The position numbers and the translations under genes were made by a program. Positions 45,609-55,921 of a DNA stretch of 64,000 bases are shown one piece after another. Each line of letters opens with the position of its first letter. Position 1 is the first letter of the stretch. The stretch comes from Typha latifolia (lineage: Eukaryota > Streptophyta > Magnoliopsida > Poales > Typhaceae): positions 7,265,188-7,329,187 of the forward strand of contig CM034101.1 of the NCBI GenBank assembly GCA_019914945.1, in the 5' to 3' direction. A model generated the notes under the pieces. The model made no database searches and had not been told where the DNA came from. It saw only the letters and a program-made list of their open reading frames with translations.

Positions 45609-45620
45609 CTAATACTAGCT
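45609..45620 (-). other. Degenerate primer binding site of copy B
   Basis: Reverse strand AGCTAGTATTAGAGCCAC after the LTR end GATCGTTCCA. Two changes from the tRNA-iMet PBS core. Confidence 0.7.
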
Positions 45621-46297
45621 TGGAACGATCTCCCCTTTAGGCCAAGGCTTAATCTATTCTGATTTTCATATCTGGACAGGATCTGACACAAAACTTTAGA
45701 AATAGATCTCGAAAGATTCCATCATCGGATCAACGTGAGATTTTTATATGTTGTAGCTCCAGAACCAACAAACCAAGTTTCAGGTGAATCGGATGTTGGG
45801 ATCTCAAGATATTATCCGATTAGTGGACGAACATCGGAGAGTCTGTCTTAGGATCCATGGATGGAGGCACGAGATCCTAGATGATGGTGGATGGTGCTGG
45901 ACTAGCGTTAATGGGTTGGCACCGATGAATAAGTGGTGGTGGAAGGGTTAGGGCAAACTGATGGATACATTGGAAGAAGGGGGAGGAGTGAGCCGCCCTA
46001 AGGGACTAAGGTGATTGGTCAGTCGAGGGAGGCTAGAAGCGGCGATGCTGGGGAACGAGAGAACGAGAGAGAAGAAGACGAAGGAGACAAGGCAAAACTC
46101 AATTCATTAATAATTATTCCATGGTTGCCATCCACACCTTTAAAGGCTAACTAAATAATTTTAAAATGACAATTATTAACCCTAAAACAGTGGATTTTCG
46201 CCGACCGCTTTCGAATGTGTCCGATCGCATTTGAATGCACCCGATCGCGTTCGAACACAAATATTTCGCACTCTCTCGATGTGCGAACATAATGCAA
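45621..46297 (-). mobile_element. 5' LTR of copy B, truncated
   Basis: Matches 41,403-42,242 from the inner end up to the TTCGAA cluster, then breaks at GCAAG where LTR H begins. The remaining 150 bp of U3 are lost. It is well diverged from its partner LTR, suggesting an old insertion. Confidence 0.85.
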
Positions 46298-46700
46298 GTG
46301 TTTGCAAGCTTCTCCTAACTTCTAGTCTCCCTCGACTATCAAGCCACCCCTCTTATTTGGGATCTCAACCACTTCGTTCCCTTCGTCTACATCCTTTAAC
46401 CACTTCCACAATCCACCTTTATCTCCATACTATCCATAATCCTAACATCCATTCCACTCGTCACCACCACCATCACCTAGGTTATTCTATTTTTTCGTCT
46501 CTGCTATAGTTCGAATCTGCGAAAGGCATAAGTATAAAAGTTATAGATCAGGAAGTTACAGATCTAACCCAATTAGTTCCGTAATTGTCTGACTATAGGA
46601 GAATATATGAAGAATATTTTTTTACGGTTGCATGGACTGATTCCTGTAATACATTCAAATCTTGAAGGAATCGTAGCTTAGCCTATCTTTAGTTCCAGAT
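46298..46700 (+). mobile_element. 5' LTR of copy H, truncated
   Basis: Starts in the leader zone (CTTCTCCTAACTTC) and ends near TTTAGTTCCAGATC. It matches the second half of the T LTRs at 48,820-49,656 and 49,752-50,303. A six-copy PBS array follows. Confidence 0.8.
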
Positions 46701-46702
46701 CT

Positions 46703-46817
46703 TGGTATCAGAGCCTATCAATTTGGTATCAGAGACTATCAAGTGGTATCGGAGCCTATCAAGTGGTATTAGAGCCTATCAATTTGGTATTAGAGCCTAT
46801 CAAGTGGTATCAGAGCA
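46703..46817 (+). repeat. Six-copy PBS array of copy H
   Basis: TGGTATCAGAGCC-type units start at 46,703, 46,724, 46,744, 46,764, 46,785 and 46,805. The 20-21 bp unit is the PBS plus TATCAATT or TATCAAG. Some units carry single changes (GGAGCC, ATTAGAGCC). Confidence 0.9.
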
Positions 46818-46825
46818 AGCGAACC

Positions 46826-47819
46826 TCATAACTAATCAATGCACGAAGGTTGTCCCATTACCTATCTTACTAATGCAAGAAGGACGTCCCTTTGCCTATC
46901 TTAGTAAGACTTTATCATAAAAATCTCAGCAATTATCGACTTATGAAAGAGAGATGTTGACAATTCTACATGCGGTGACAAAGTGGAGGCTTTACTTGAT
47001 CGGTAGACGATTCACTATCCAAACCGATCAAAAGAGCCTTCCATACTTTATGAGACAGTGCATACATACTCCGGCATAGTAGTGATGGGTCATAAATTTG
47101 TTAGGATATGATTATGAAATCCAATACAAGAAGGGAACGGAAAATAGAGCGGCGATGCACTATCGCGCCAACCCGATACCGCCGAGCTTGCAGCATATTC
47201 ATCTCCTACCTTTCTCTTTCTTGACAAGCTGAGGTATGCATGTACATCTGACCCAGATATTTTGAGATTGTTGCAGGAGGTGATGGATGATCCGGAGCGC
47301 CATCCAAAGTTTAAAAATCGAGGTGGTTTGCTGCTGGACCGCGGATGTATTTGAGTGCCCATGATGGATTAAGGCAGAAATTGTTTGAGCACTTCCACCA
47401 CACTCCAGTGGCATCTACGGATCGTACGGAGGTGGACTTAGCTTTGATGGATAGAGACACCACATTGAGGAGGTTGCATGCTCATCTTAAACTTGCTCAA
47501 AACTGCATGAAGCAAGTTTATGATCGTAGCCATAGGGAGCAGAAGTTCGACATCGGTAGTTGGGTGTTTGTAAGGGTGCAGCCGTATCGATAGGTGACCT
47601 TATGTCCAATGCGTAACCAAAAGTTTACACATCACTACTTTGGTCCATTTCGGGTGTTAGAGTATATTGGTCCGGTGGCATATCGTTTGGAGCTGCTGGA
47701 GGGGTCAAGAGTGCATGCTATTTTTCATGTTTCATTGTTGAGAGAGCGCATTAGAGATCATGAGATTGTTGGATCGGTTCTACCAGAGCCATTGGAGGAG
47801 ATAGAGATCCTAGAGCCAG
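46826..47819 (+). pseudogene. RNase H and integrase tail of copy H
   Basis: Just after the PBS array the sequence jumps to RNase H (LMQEGRPFAYLSKTLS, QQLSTYEREMLTILHAVTKW, TDQKSLPYF). All of gag, protease and RT are absent. It continues through VMDDPERHPKF to HFHHTPVA, then jumps in frame to the integrase C-terminal region (STDRTEVDLALMDRDTTLRR), skipping the catalytic core, and ends with HHYFGPFRVLEYIGPVAYRL (GPF/Y motif). The frame runs to EILEPVQ, where a solo LTR interrupts it. Confidence 0.85.
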
Positions 47820-47824
47820 TTCAA

Positions 47825-48646
47825 TGATACGATTCGGACTTCACCGACGTCGTCTCGAGCTTGGATTTACCTTAGGATAAGATTGAGTTTTAGGATAAGA
47901 TTGAGTTTTAGGATAAGATTGTGTTTTAGGATAAGATTGAGTTTTAGGATAAGATTGTGTTTTATGATAAGATTGAGTTATTGGTTAGCCTATAAAAGTA
48001 TGTATAGGGCAACCAAAATTAGGAATTGATTAGGGCAACCAAAATTAGGAATTGATTATTGAGAATTGAGTTTGCCTTGCCTCCTTCGTCTTCTTCGCTC
48101 CCGTTCCCTCAATCTCCCCGGCGACGCCGCTTCTAATCTCCCTCGACAGGCCAATCACCCTAGTCCCTTAGGAGTGGCCCTCTTCTCCCCCTTCTTCCAA
48201 TTTATCCATCGCTATCCCTAACCTTTCCATCATCCATAACCCTTCCACCATCACTTTTACACCGGTGCCACCCCATCAACACCGGCCCTCCACAATCCAC
48301 CATTACCCAGGATTTCGTGCCTTCATCCACGGAATCCAAAAACAGAGTATCCTGACGTTCATCTACTAAACGAACGATATCTCGAGATCCCCAACTCCGA
48401 TTCGCCTGAAACTAGATCCGTTGGAAAGCTCTTTTCCGGGCCTACAACATATCAAAATTTCACAGTGCTCCAACGGCGGGATATTTCGGGATCTTATCTT
48501 AAAGTTCCGTGCAAGATCGTAACAATCTGGTATCAGAGCCATAGCACCAAAAGAGGGATCGTATCAAGCTGGTATCAGAGCCTATAGCCGAGGAAGGATC
48601 GTATCAAGCTGGTATCAGAGCCTATAGCCGAGGAAGGATCGTATCA
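47825..48646 (+). mobile_element. Solo LTR S2 (822 bp) with three PBS copies inside its end
   Basis: Starts TGATACGATTCGG and ends GATCGTATCA, flanked by perfect TTCAA duplications (47,820-47,824 and 48,647-48,651). Removing it restores the chromodomain frame of copy H. The canonical LTR end is at 48,524, but the LTR runs on for 122 bp with TGGTATCAGAGCC at 48,528, 48,570 and 48,610, and a 40-bp repeated unit ending GATCGTATCA each time. It differs from S1 by few substitutions and an extra 29-bp duplication (AGGGCAACCAAAATTAGG, about 48,005-48,060). Confidence 0.95.
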
Positions 48647-48651
48647 TTCAA

Positions 48652-48792
48652 GTACTTGCTAGACGCCGACAACGACATGGTATCAGATTGGAGGTGGAGA
48701 TTTTAGTAGAGCGGCTTGGCAAGCCATCTGATGAGGCAACATTGGAGTTAGAGACTGATATCTTGGAGCGTTTCTCTGACTTTTCACCTTGA
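48652..48792 (+). pseudogene. Chromodomain of copy H
   Basis: Continues EILEPVQ across the solo LTR as VLARRRQRHGIRLEVEILVE, then SDEATLELETDILERFSDF. This is the C-terminal chromodomain of Tekay/Del-type chromoviruses, thought to steer integration to heterochromatin. The aromatic-cage tryptophans seen in typical members (WKG, W-E) are replaced by Leu/Arg here. Confidence 0.75.
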
Positions 48793-48802
48793 GGGCAAGG
48801 TA

Positions 48803-48819
48803 GAGGAAGTGTGGTGGGC
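48803..48819 (+). other. Polypurine-like tract before the 3' LTR of copy H
   Basis: GAGGAAGTGTGGTGGGC directly before the LTR start TAATACACTTAG. The same stretch precedes the LTRs of copies B and C. Confidence 0.7.
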
Positions 48820-49656
48820 TAATACACTTAGATAAGATCTTTTCTTATTGCATTAAGTATTTATTTTCATTAAAATAAAACTCCTGTAGGTCACGTTCGA
48901 ACGCAGAAGGGGTCACGTTCAAATGCCCTTGCGAACGCCTGCAGCAGATTCGTAAATACAGAGAATGCATATTGTGCGTTCGAACGCCTGCATCGCGTTC
49001 ACACATACATAGAACATCTTTTGGTGCGTTCGAATGCAATCGGGCGTATTCAAACGCAATCAACGGGAATCCTCTAGAATTAGGGTTTCATATTATTTTA
49101 GGACTTATTGGCTAGCCTCTATATATATGTGGATGGCACCCAAATTCATTATGCTATTGGAATATTGAATTGGAATATTGATTTCTTGCCTCCTATCTTC
49201 TCTCTAGACTCTCTCCCTCCTCCCTCTTCACTATCCTTCCACCTCTACTATGGCAAGGCTTCTTCTAACTACTAATCTCCCTCGACTATCGAGCCATCCC
49301 TCTTCTTTGAGATCTCAACCACTTTGTTCCCTTCGTCTACTTCCCTTAATCACATCCACCATCCACCTTCACCTCCATACCCATCCATAACCCTAACATC
49401 CACTCCACCTGTCACCACCACCATCACTCACATTATTCCATGTTTATATCCCTGCTACAGTTCGAATCGGTGAAGGGCGTAAATACAAAATTTGTAGATC
49501 AGAAAGTTGCATATCTAACCCAATTGGTTTCGTAATTTTCTGACTACCGAGAATATTTAAGGAATATTTTACCACGGTCATGCAGACTGATTCCTGTAAT
49601 ACATCCAGATCTTGAAGAATTATTGCGTAGCCTATCTTTGGTATCAAAACTTATCA
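48820..49656 (+). mobile_element. 3' LTR of copy H (837 bp)
   Basis: Starts TAATACACTTAGATAAG and ends CAAAACTTATCA. It has a TTCGAA cluster (48,893-49,060) and CTATATATATGTGG (49,120). It is directly followed by three PBS-like units, which is unexpected after a 3' LTR unless they belong to the LTR or a second internal region once followed. Confidence 0.85.
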
Positions 49657-49712
49657 AGTGGTATCAGAGCCTAATAAGTGGTATCAGAGCTTATATTTGG
49701 TATCAGAGCTTA
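49657..49712 (+). repeat. Three-copy PBS array after the 3' LTR of copy H
   Basis: TGGTATCAGAGC starts at 49,659, 49,679 and 49,698 in 20-bp steps, followed by a truncated TTAGAGCC. No gag start follows; an LTR fragment resumes about 40 bp on. Confidence 0.85.
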
Positions 49713-49751
49713 TTAGAGCCGTGCGCCTATACACCACCATTAGCCTAATAA

Positions 49752-50305
49752 TAGGGTTTCATATTATTTTAGGACTTGTTGGCTAGCCTCTGTATATATA
49801 TGGAAGGCAGCCAAATTCATTATGCAATTGAATTATTGATTTCTTACCTCTTATATTCTCTTTAGACTTCTCCCTCCTCCCTCTTCACCAACCTTCCACT
49901 CTACCATTGGCAAGGCTTCTCCTAACTTCTAATCTCCCTCGATTGTTGAGCCACCCCTCTTCTTTGGGATCTCGACCACTTCATTCCCTTTGTCTACATC
50001 CTTTAACCACTTCCACAATCCACCTTCATCTCTATACCCATCCATAACCCAAACATCTACTCCATCCGTCACCACCACCATCACCCACGTTATTTCGTAC
50101 TTTCGTCCTTGCTACAATTTGAATTTGGAAGTACAAAAGTTGTAGATCAGGAAGTTATGGATCTAACCCAATTGGTTTCGTAATTGTCTGACTACAGGAA
50201 AATATATGAAAAATATTTTTCCACAGTTACGTAGACTGATTCCTATAATACATTCAAATCTTGAAGGAATCATAGCTTAGCCTATCTTTGGTTCTAAATC
50301 TTATC
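49752..50305 (+). mobile_element. Partial T-type LTR, second copy downstream of H
   Basis: Resumes at AGGGTTTCATATTATTTTAGG, so the TTCGAA half is missing, and runs to AAATCTTATCA. It has the same orientation as the preceding LTR. A five-copy PBS array follows. Confidence 0.8.
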
Positions 50306-50403
50306 AAATGGTATCAGAGCTTATTATTAGTATCAGAGCCTATTAATTTGGTATCAGAGCCTATCAATTTGGTAATAGAGCCTATCAAGTGGTATTAGAG
50401 TCT
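50306..50403 (+). repeat. Five-copy PBS array
   Basis: Units TGGTATCAGAGC, TAGTATCAGAGCC, TGGTATCAGAGCC, TGGTAATAGAGCC and TGGTATTAGAGTC at about 20-bp intervals. It ends abruptly at the opposite-strand gag fragment of copy D. Confidence 0.85.
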
Positions 50404-50669
50404 ATCACACCGCCTTAGAATTTTGGAAAGTCCAAGCATGCGTTTCTCCCCCGAATAGCATTGTCGGGTTCGCGAAAGACCCTTGGTTCAGGTCTGAACC
50501 TTTGTGCATAATGATCACCTTCTCTAAATCCTTGAGCACGTCCATCACTATCTCCAATGGGATCAACCTCATCCTTAAAGTGTCAATCCTCCTTTTCGAC
50601 GAAGCATACCGATGCCGCACGCCTCTCGAGTTCCACCACCGCCAGTCTTAGGTTTTGTAATAGAGGTGG
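50404..50669 (-). pseudogene. gag of copy D, second part
   Basis: Minus strand: RHRYASSKRRIDTLRMRLIP frame and neighbours, homologous to 60,130-60,380 (VDEEDWRYEDEVDPYGDGD region through WTFQNSKAV). It is the continuation of the gag segment at 56,837-57,230, from which it is separated by copy C. It is truncated at 50,404. Confidence 0.85.
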
Positions 50670-50674
50670 GGGAT

Positions 50675-52444
50675 TGATACGATCTCCTCTTAGGCTAAGG
50701 CTCAATCTATCCTAATTTTTCGATTTGGACAGGATCTAACACAGAACTTTGAAAATAGATATTGAAAGATGTAGATCGATGTGCAATTTTGATATGTTGT
50801 AGCCCCAGAAAAGAGCTTTCCAACAAATCTAGTTTAAGGTGAATCGGACGGTGGGATATCAAGATATTGTTCAATTAGTAGACAAACATTAGGGAGTGAT
50901 ACAATCTCCCCTTTTGGCCAACATCTATCCTGATTTTCAGATCTAGACAGGATCTAACACGAAACTTTGAAAAAATAGATCCCAAAAGATTTAGCCTTTA
51001 GATCGACGGAAATTTTAATATGTTGTAGCTCTTGAAAAGAGCTTTCCAATAAATTAAGTTTTAGGTGAATTGGACAATGGGAGTGCGTCTTTGGATCCGT
51101 GAATGGACGCACAGGATCCTTGATGATGGTGGAGGGTGGTGGACCGGCGATAATGGGGTGGCATCGGTGAATACATGGAGGTGGAAGGGTTATGGGTGAT
51201 GGTAGGGTTAGGGCAAAGTGATAGATAGATTGGAAGAAGGGAGAGGAGTGGGCAGCCCGCCCCTAAGGGACTAGGATGAGTGGCCGATCGAGGGAGGTTA
51301 GAAGCGGCGATGCCTAGGAGCGAGAGAACGAGGGAGAGGAAGATGAAGGAGACTAGAGCAAAACTCAATTCATTCAATAATGATTTCATGGTTGCCATCC
51401 ATACCTTTAGAGGCTAACCAAACAATTCAAAAATGGCAATTATTAACCCTAAACTAGTAGATTTTCTCTGGTCGCGTTCGAACGGGCCCGATCATGTTCA
51501 AATGCACATTTTACGTTCTCTATAGGTGCGATGTAGGCGATTGCAGGCGCGTTCAAACCCGACGTTCGAACGCACATTTTGCACTCTCTGGATGTGCGAA
51601 CCTGATGCAAACGTTCACAAGCGCGTTTGAACGCACTCCACCCGCGTTCGAACGCGACATACATAATACATATTTTTTTAAGAATTAAATACTAAAATAA
51701 GAGACAAAAACATCCCTAAAGTGTATGCATGCTCGAGACGACATCGGTGAAGTCTGAATCATATCAGGGATTCCGTCTTTGGATCTGTGGATGGAGACAC
51801 GAGATCCTAGATGATGGTGGATGGTGGTAGACCAACGGTAATGGGGTGGCACCGGTGGATAAGTGGTGGTGGAAGGGTTATGGGTGATGAAAGGGGTTAG
51901 GGCAAGGTGATAGATAGATTGGAAAAAGGGAGAGAAGTGGGCCGCCCTTAAAGGACTAGGGTGAGTGGCCGGTCAATGGAGGTTAGAAGCGGCGACGCCG
52001 GGGAGTGTGAGAACAAGAGAGAAGAAGATGAAGGAGACTAGGGCAAAACTCAATTCATTCAATATTGATTTCATGGTTACCATCCACATATTTAGAGGCT
52101 AACTAAATAATTCAAAAATGACAATTATTAATCCTAAAACAATAGATTTTCGCCGATCGTGTTCGAACGCGCCTAATCACGTTTGAACTCACATTTTGCA
52201 TTCTCTATATGTGTGAATGTGATGCAAGCGTTCGCAACCACGTTCGAATGCACATTTTGCACTCTTTGTATTTGCGAACCTGATGCAGGTGTTCGCAAGC
52301 GTGTTCGAATGCACTCCACCCGCGTTCGAACGCGACATATAGAAAACTTATTTTTCTATAAATTAAATACTAAAACAAGAATAAAATATACCCCTAAAGT
52401 GTATCCATGCTCGAGACGACATCAGTGAAGTCCGAATCGTATCA
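50675..52444 (-). mobile_element. 3' LTR of copy C, interrupted by a solo LTR
   Basis: On the minus strand it starts TGATACGATTCGGACTTCACTG and ends GAGATCGTATCA. Without the insert (50,897-51,771) it measures 895 bp and matches the 5' LTR at 55,922-56,831. Copy C is flanked by GGGAT (50,670-50,674) and GGAAT (56,832-56,836), a 4-of-5 duplication. Confidence 0.9.
50897..51766 (-). mobile_element. Solo LTR nested in the 3' LTR of copy C (870 bp)
   Basis: A full T2 LTR (TGATATGATTCAGAC to GATTGTATCA on the minus strand), flanked by GGGAG (50,892-50,896) and GGGAT (51,767-51,771). It has a TTCGAA cluster at 51,472-51,655. The host LTR resumes exactly at TCCGTCTTTGGATC. Confidence 0.9.
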
Positions 52445-53900
52445 ATCCACCACGCTTTCACAACCTTGTCCTTAAGGTCTGAAATTAGGGAAGCGATCAT
52501 TGAAATCTGACTCAAACTTCTCCATGATTTGATCCTCTATACTAGTTCTCCACATATCTGAAAATAGAGGAAGGGTTGGTGCTAAAAAGGAAACGAGCTT
52601 ACTTGTGTCTGGTTCGCGCAAAAGTGCATCGACCGCTCGATTCTCGATCCCCTTTTTGTAGACTAGCTCGTAGTCATACCCAAGGAGTTTTGTGATCCAC
52701 CATTGTTGTGCTGGGGTGTGCACACGTTGCTCCATGAAGTAGGGTAAGCTACGTTGGTTCGTGCGTATAGTAAACCATTGGCCAATCAAGTAGGGTCGCC
52801 ATTTGGTGACGGCGTGTAGAATTGCTAGCACTTCACACTCGTAGGTGGATAGTTGTCGTGACTGGTTCAACAATCCCTTGGTCATATATGCCACGGGCCT
52901 GCCCTCTTGCATCAAAACAACTCCAATGCCCTCACTCGAAGCGTCGCATTCCACTACGAAAGGCTTGTTGAAATCCTGTAGAGCCAAAACCGGTGCGGTA
53001 GACATGGCTGTCTTCAATGCTTCGAAAGCTTCCGTCACCTTGCCCGTCCATTGGAACCCTCCTTTTCTGAGTAAGGAGGTCACTGGGGGCAGCAATCTTG
53101 CTGTAGTTGGCAACGAATCGCCGATAGTACCCCGTCAACCCAAGGAATTCTCTCAATTCTCGCTGATTAGTAGGAATCGGCCAGTCCACCATATTTTTGA
53201 TCTTGCTTGGATTGGATTCCACCCCTCTCGTTGAGATTATATGACCCAAGTACTCTACTCGTGGCTCACCCCATAGACACTTGCTCATCTTGACTTTTAA
53301 CTGGTTTTGTCGTAAGATATTCAACACCTCACGAACATGCCGGAAGTGCTTGCTCCAATTCCTGTTGCACACTAGAATATCGTCAAAGAAGATAAGCACG
53401 TACCAACGCAAGAGCGGGTGAAAAAGGTCATTCATCAGCCCTTAGAAGGTAGTCGGTGCATTGGTGAGCCTAAACGGCATGACTCGAAATTCATAGTGGC
53501 CATCGTGAGTTTGAAATGCCGTTTTATGCACATCTTTCGGGTCAACGCAGATTTGATGGTACCCCGCTCTTAAGTCAAGTTACCTGAAGTAAGCCGATCC
53601 TGTATTAACTCCTCAATCACCGGTATTGGGTACCGGTCTTTGACGGTGATCGCATTCGAGGCTCGGTAGTCGATGCAAAACTGTGATGAGTAGGCACTTC
53701 TACTCGGTTGAATAATCCCTTGCTCTAGCATTTCCACCACCAATTTGCTGATTTCCTCCTCCTAGACATGTGGGTACCGATATGGCCGAACATTTGCTAG
53801 TTCAACCTTTGGAATGATCTGAATGCGATGGTCGTGCCAATAGTTCGACAGCAGTCCTCGGGGCTCCTCGAAGAGATCCTTAAATTCCTACAGCAGCTCT
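52445..53900 (-). pseudogene. RT-RNase H of copy C
   Basis: Minus strand. Broken early RT motifs lie near 53,600-53,850. MNDLFHPLLRWYVLIFFDDIL with the FDD catalytic pair follows, then SKCLWGEPRVEYLGHIIS and REFLGLTGYYRRFV (53,435-52,932), a frameshift, and RNase H (VECDASSEGIGVVLMQ, QLSTYECEVLAILHAV) to VDALLREPDTSKLVSFLAP. It then jumps to the last chromodomain residues (DFNDRFPNF). The whole integrase is missing. Confidence 0.85.
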
Positions 53901-54400
53901 TGCATGTTAACGGGTATTTCCCTTGATGGTGGATGTTCTGGTTCAGCAATAGCCATTTGCAAGAGTAGAACTCAGTCCCCTACACATGGAAGTCTCAATA
54001 GTGGTTGCAACGTCGGCCCTTGCCGCAGTTGGTTTCCATCCAGCAGCACTCTTCGACCATTCCTTCGAAATGTAAGTATGAGTTTTGAAAAATCAAATAT
54101 TATGGGCCCCAAGATTTGAAACAATTGGATCCTCAAGACAATGTCGGCACCCTGCAAGGCCAACAAATAAAGATCAAATGTGAAAGTTTGGCCTTGCACC
54201 TTCAATTCCACACCTCCACAAATAAAATCTGCCCATAATTTGGTGCCGTCCCCAATCGTCACATCAAACCCGTCCGTAGGTTCTGACTCGAGCCCAATCT
54301 TCCTAAGGAGCCTCTTATCAATGAAATTGTGGGTGGACTCAGTGTCGATCAAGATTCTCACTGTGATTTTCTTGACTACACCGTTCACCTACAAGTCTTT
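53901..54400 (-). pseudogene. Protease region of copy C
   Basis: Minus strand: RILIDTESTHNFIDKRLLRKI, where the Asp-Ser/Thr-Gly triad has become DTE, then GFDVTIGDGTKLWADF, LALQGADIVLRIQL and ILGPIIFDFSKLIL. The loss of the active-site glycine would inactivate it. It is otherwise one continuous frame (54,388-53,972). Confidence 0.85.
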
Positions 54401-55908
54401 GGCACCACTGTCCCTAAATAGGCATGGAGAGAGATTTTGGCTATCATGTCCTCCATGGGTTGCTCCTCAGCTAATCTTCCTTGTTGTCCAGCCACACCCT
54501 TATCTTCATCTGCAATCTCATCCTCAGCCTCCTCCAATCTATCTATTAGCATCACCAATCCCATCGGTTTAGCACAGTGATGTCTGGGTACAAACTTCTC
54601 ATAACAACGAAAGTATAGGCCTTTGGCTCTTCGTTCCTCCACTTGAGCAAGTGTGAGTGCTCGTCCCGGACCTCTAGGTGCGTACTTCACATCTTGGGAG
54701 GACTTTAGGGGTGCTCGAGGAGGCATCATTGTAGCAGCGGTTCTTGGTTCGCCGGTAGCATTTCCTACCGCTATGATTGGTTGAGTTGGATTGTAGCTTC
54801 CTTGGCTCGTCCAGTTCTATTTGAGGTCTCGATGTTTGTCTTCCATGAGTACTATATCTTCAAAGGCCTTCTTTAAGGTTCTAGGCCTTAAAGCCCTCAC
54901 GTTGGCTTGTATGTCTCCCCGCACCCCGGAGATGAAGGTGATGTAAAGTTGCTGATCCGTCCATGCGGGTTGGCATCGGCTACTTATCCTCTCAAATTCT
55001 TCTTGGTATGCCCCAATCGTGGTCTTTTGCACCGTCTTTGAGAGGAGAGCATCGAAGTCTTCATACCCCAATGCTCCAAATTGCCGCGTGATATCAGTGC
55101 AAAAGTCGTCCAAGGTTTCAATCATCTCATGGGCATTGGCTGCTCGAAACCAATGAAGGACTGCATCTTCAAGGTGGAAAGCTCACAAGAATCACCTTGT
55201 ATTCTTCTGCTGTACCCTGGTACGTGAAGAATTGTTTTGCCCTATACAACCAATCGACCGGTTCACCACCTTTGAACTTGGGAAATTTGAGATGCACGAT
55301 TTGCCCACGAATACCGTTGTCTCGATCCGAATCATATCCTAGTCCTTATCTAATTGGAGGTAGATGCACCATGAATGGTTGATGATCCCTATTCGATTTT
55401 GGTTGACTTGACGTGGTTTTGATTCGTATTGCCTCGCCCACGGATCTAGATCTCCAAGACGATCTCCATAGTAGTTCACTCATCGGTTGGGCTCACTTGC
55501 AACTAGGCCGGGTGGAACCATCCTTGCTTGTCTTTGCCTATAGGGTGGTGGCAGAAGAGGCTCTTGTGGGTGCGATTTTGAATCGGTGGCGTTGGGTTCA
55601 TGGGGGTGGACTCGCGTCGTGGGGTCGATGGTGCATTTTTGTTTGCCATGGCTTCCCTTGTCGCCCGTAATTCTCGCATCATCTCCATCATCATATGGTT
55701 GTTGAAGGCCATTTGTCCGAAAAGAGACCGAAACATGGCTTGAACACTAGGCTCTTTCGTATTCAGATTTGGTCGGGCAATTTCGCGGGTAGAAGTCCCC
55801 GCAACGGTTTCCCCCTCCTCTATTAGGGAAATCTTGTCTTCCTTATCTCGCCGTGCAACCATGGCTCTGGTTGTCATCATAGGAAGCGCATGTCTGAGGA
55901 ATGGTGGC
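54401..55908 (-). pseudogene. gag of copy C
   Basis: Minus strand: MTTRAMVARRDKEDKISLIE (about 55,877), SLFGQMAFNNHMMMEMMREL, a Pro-rich linker, frameshifted core, then CTDITRQFGALGYEDFDALLS and ISSRCQPAWTDQQLYITFIS (55,125-54,817). The zinc knuckle YFRCYEKFVPRHHC (54,630-54,590) has its first Cys changed to Tyr. At least three frameshifts are present. Confidence 0.85.
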
Positions 55909-55919
55909 TCTAATACCAA
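55908..55919 (-). other. Primer binding site of copy C
   Basis: Reverse strand AGTTGGTATTAGAGCCACC after the LTR end GATTGTATCA. One change from the tRNA-iMet PBS core, and a single copy. Confidence 0.75.
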
Positions 55920-55921
55920 CT

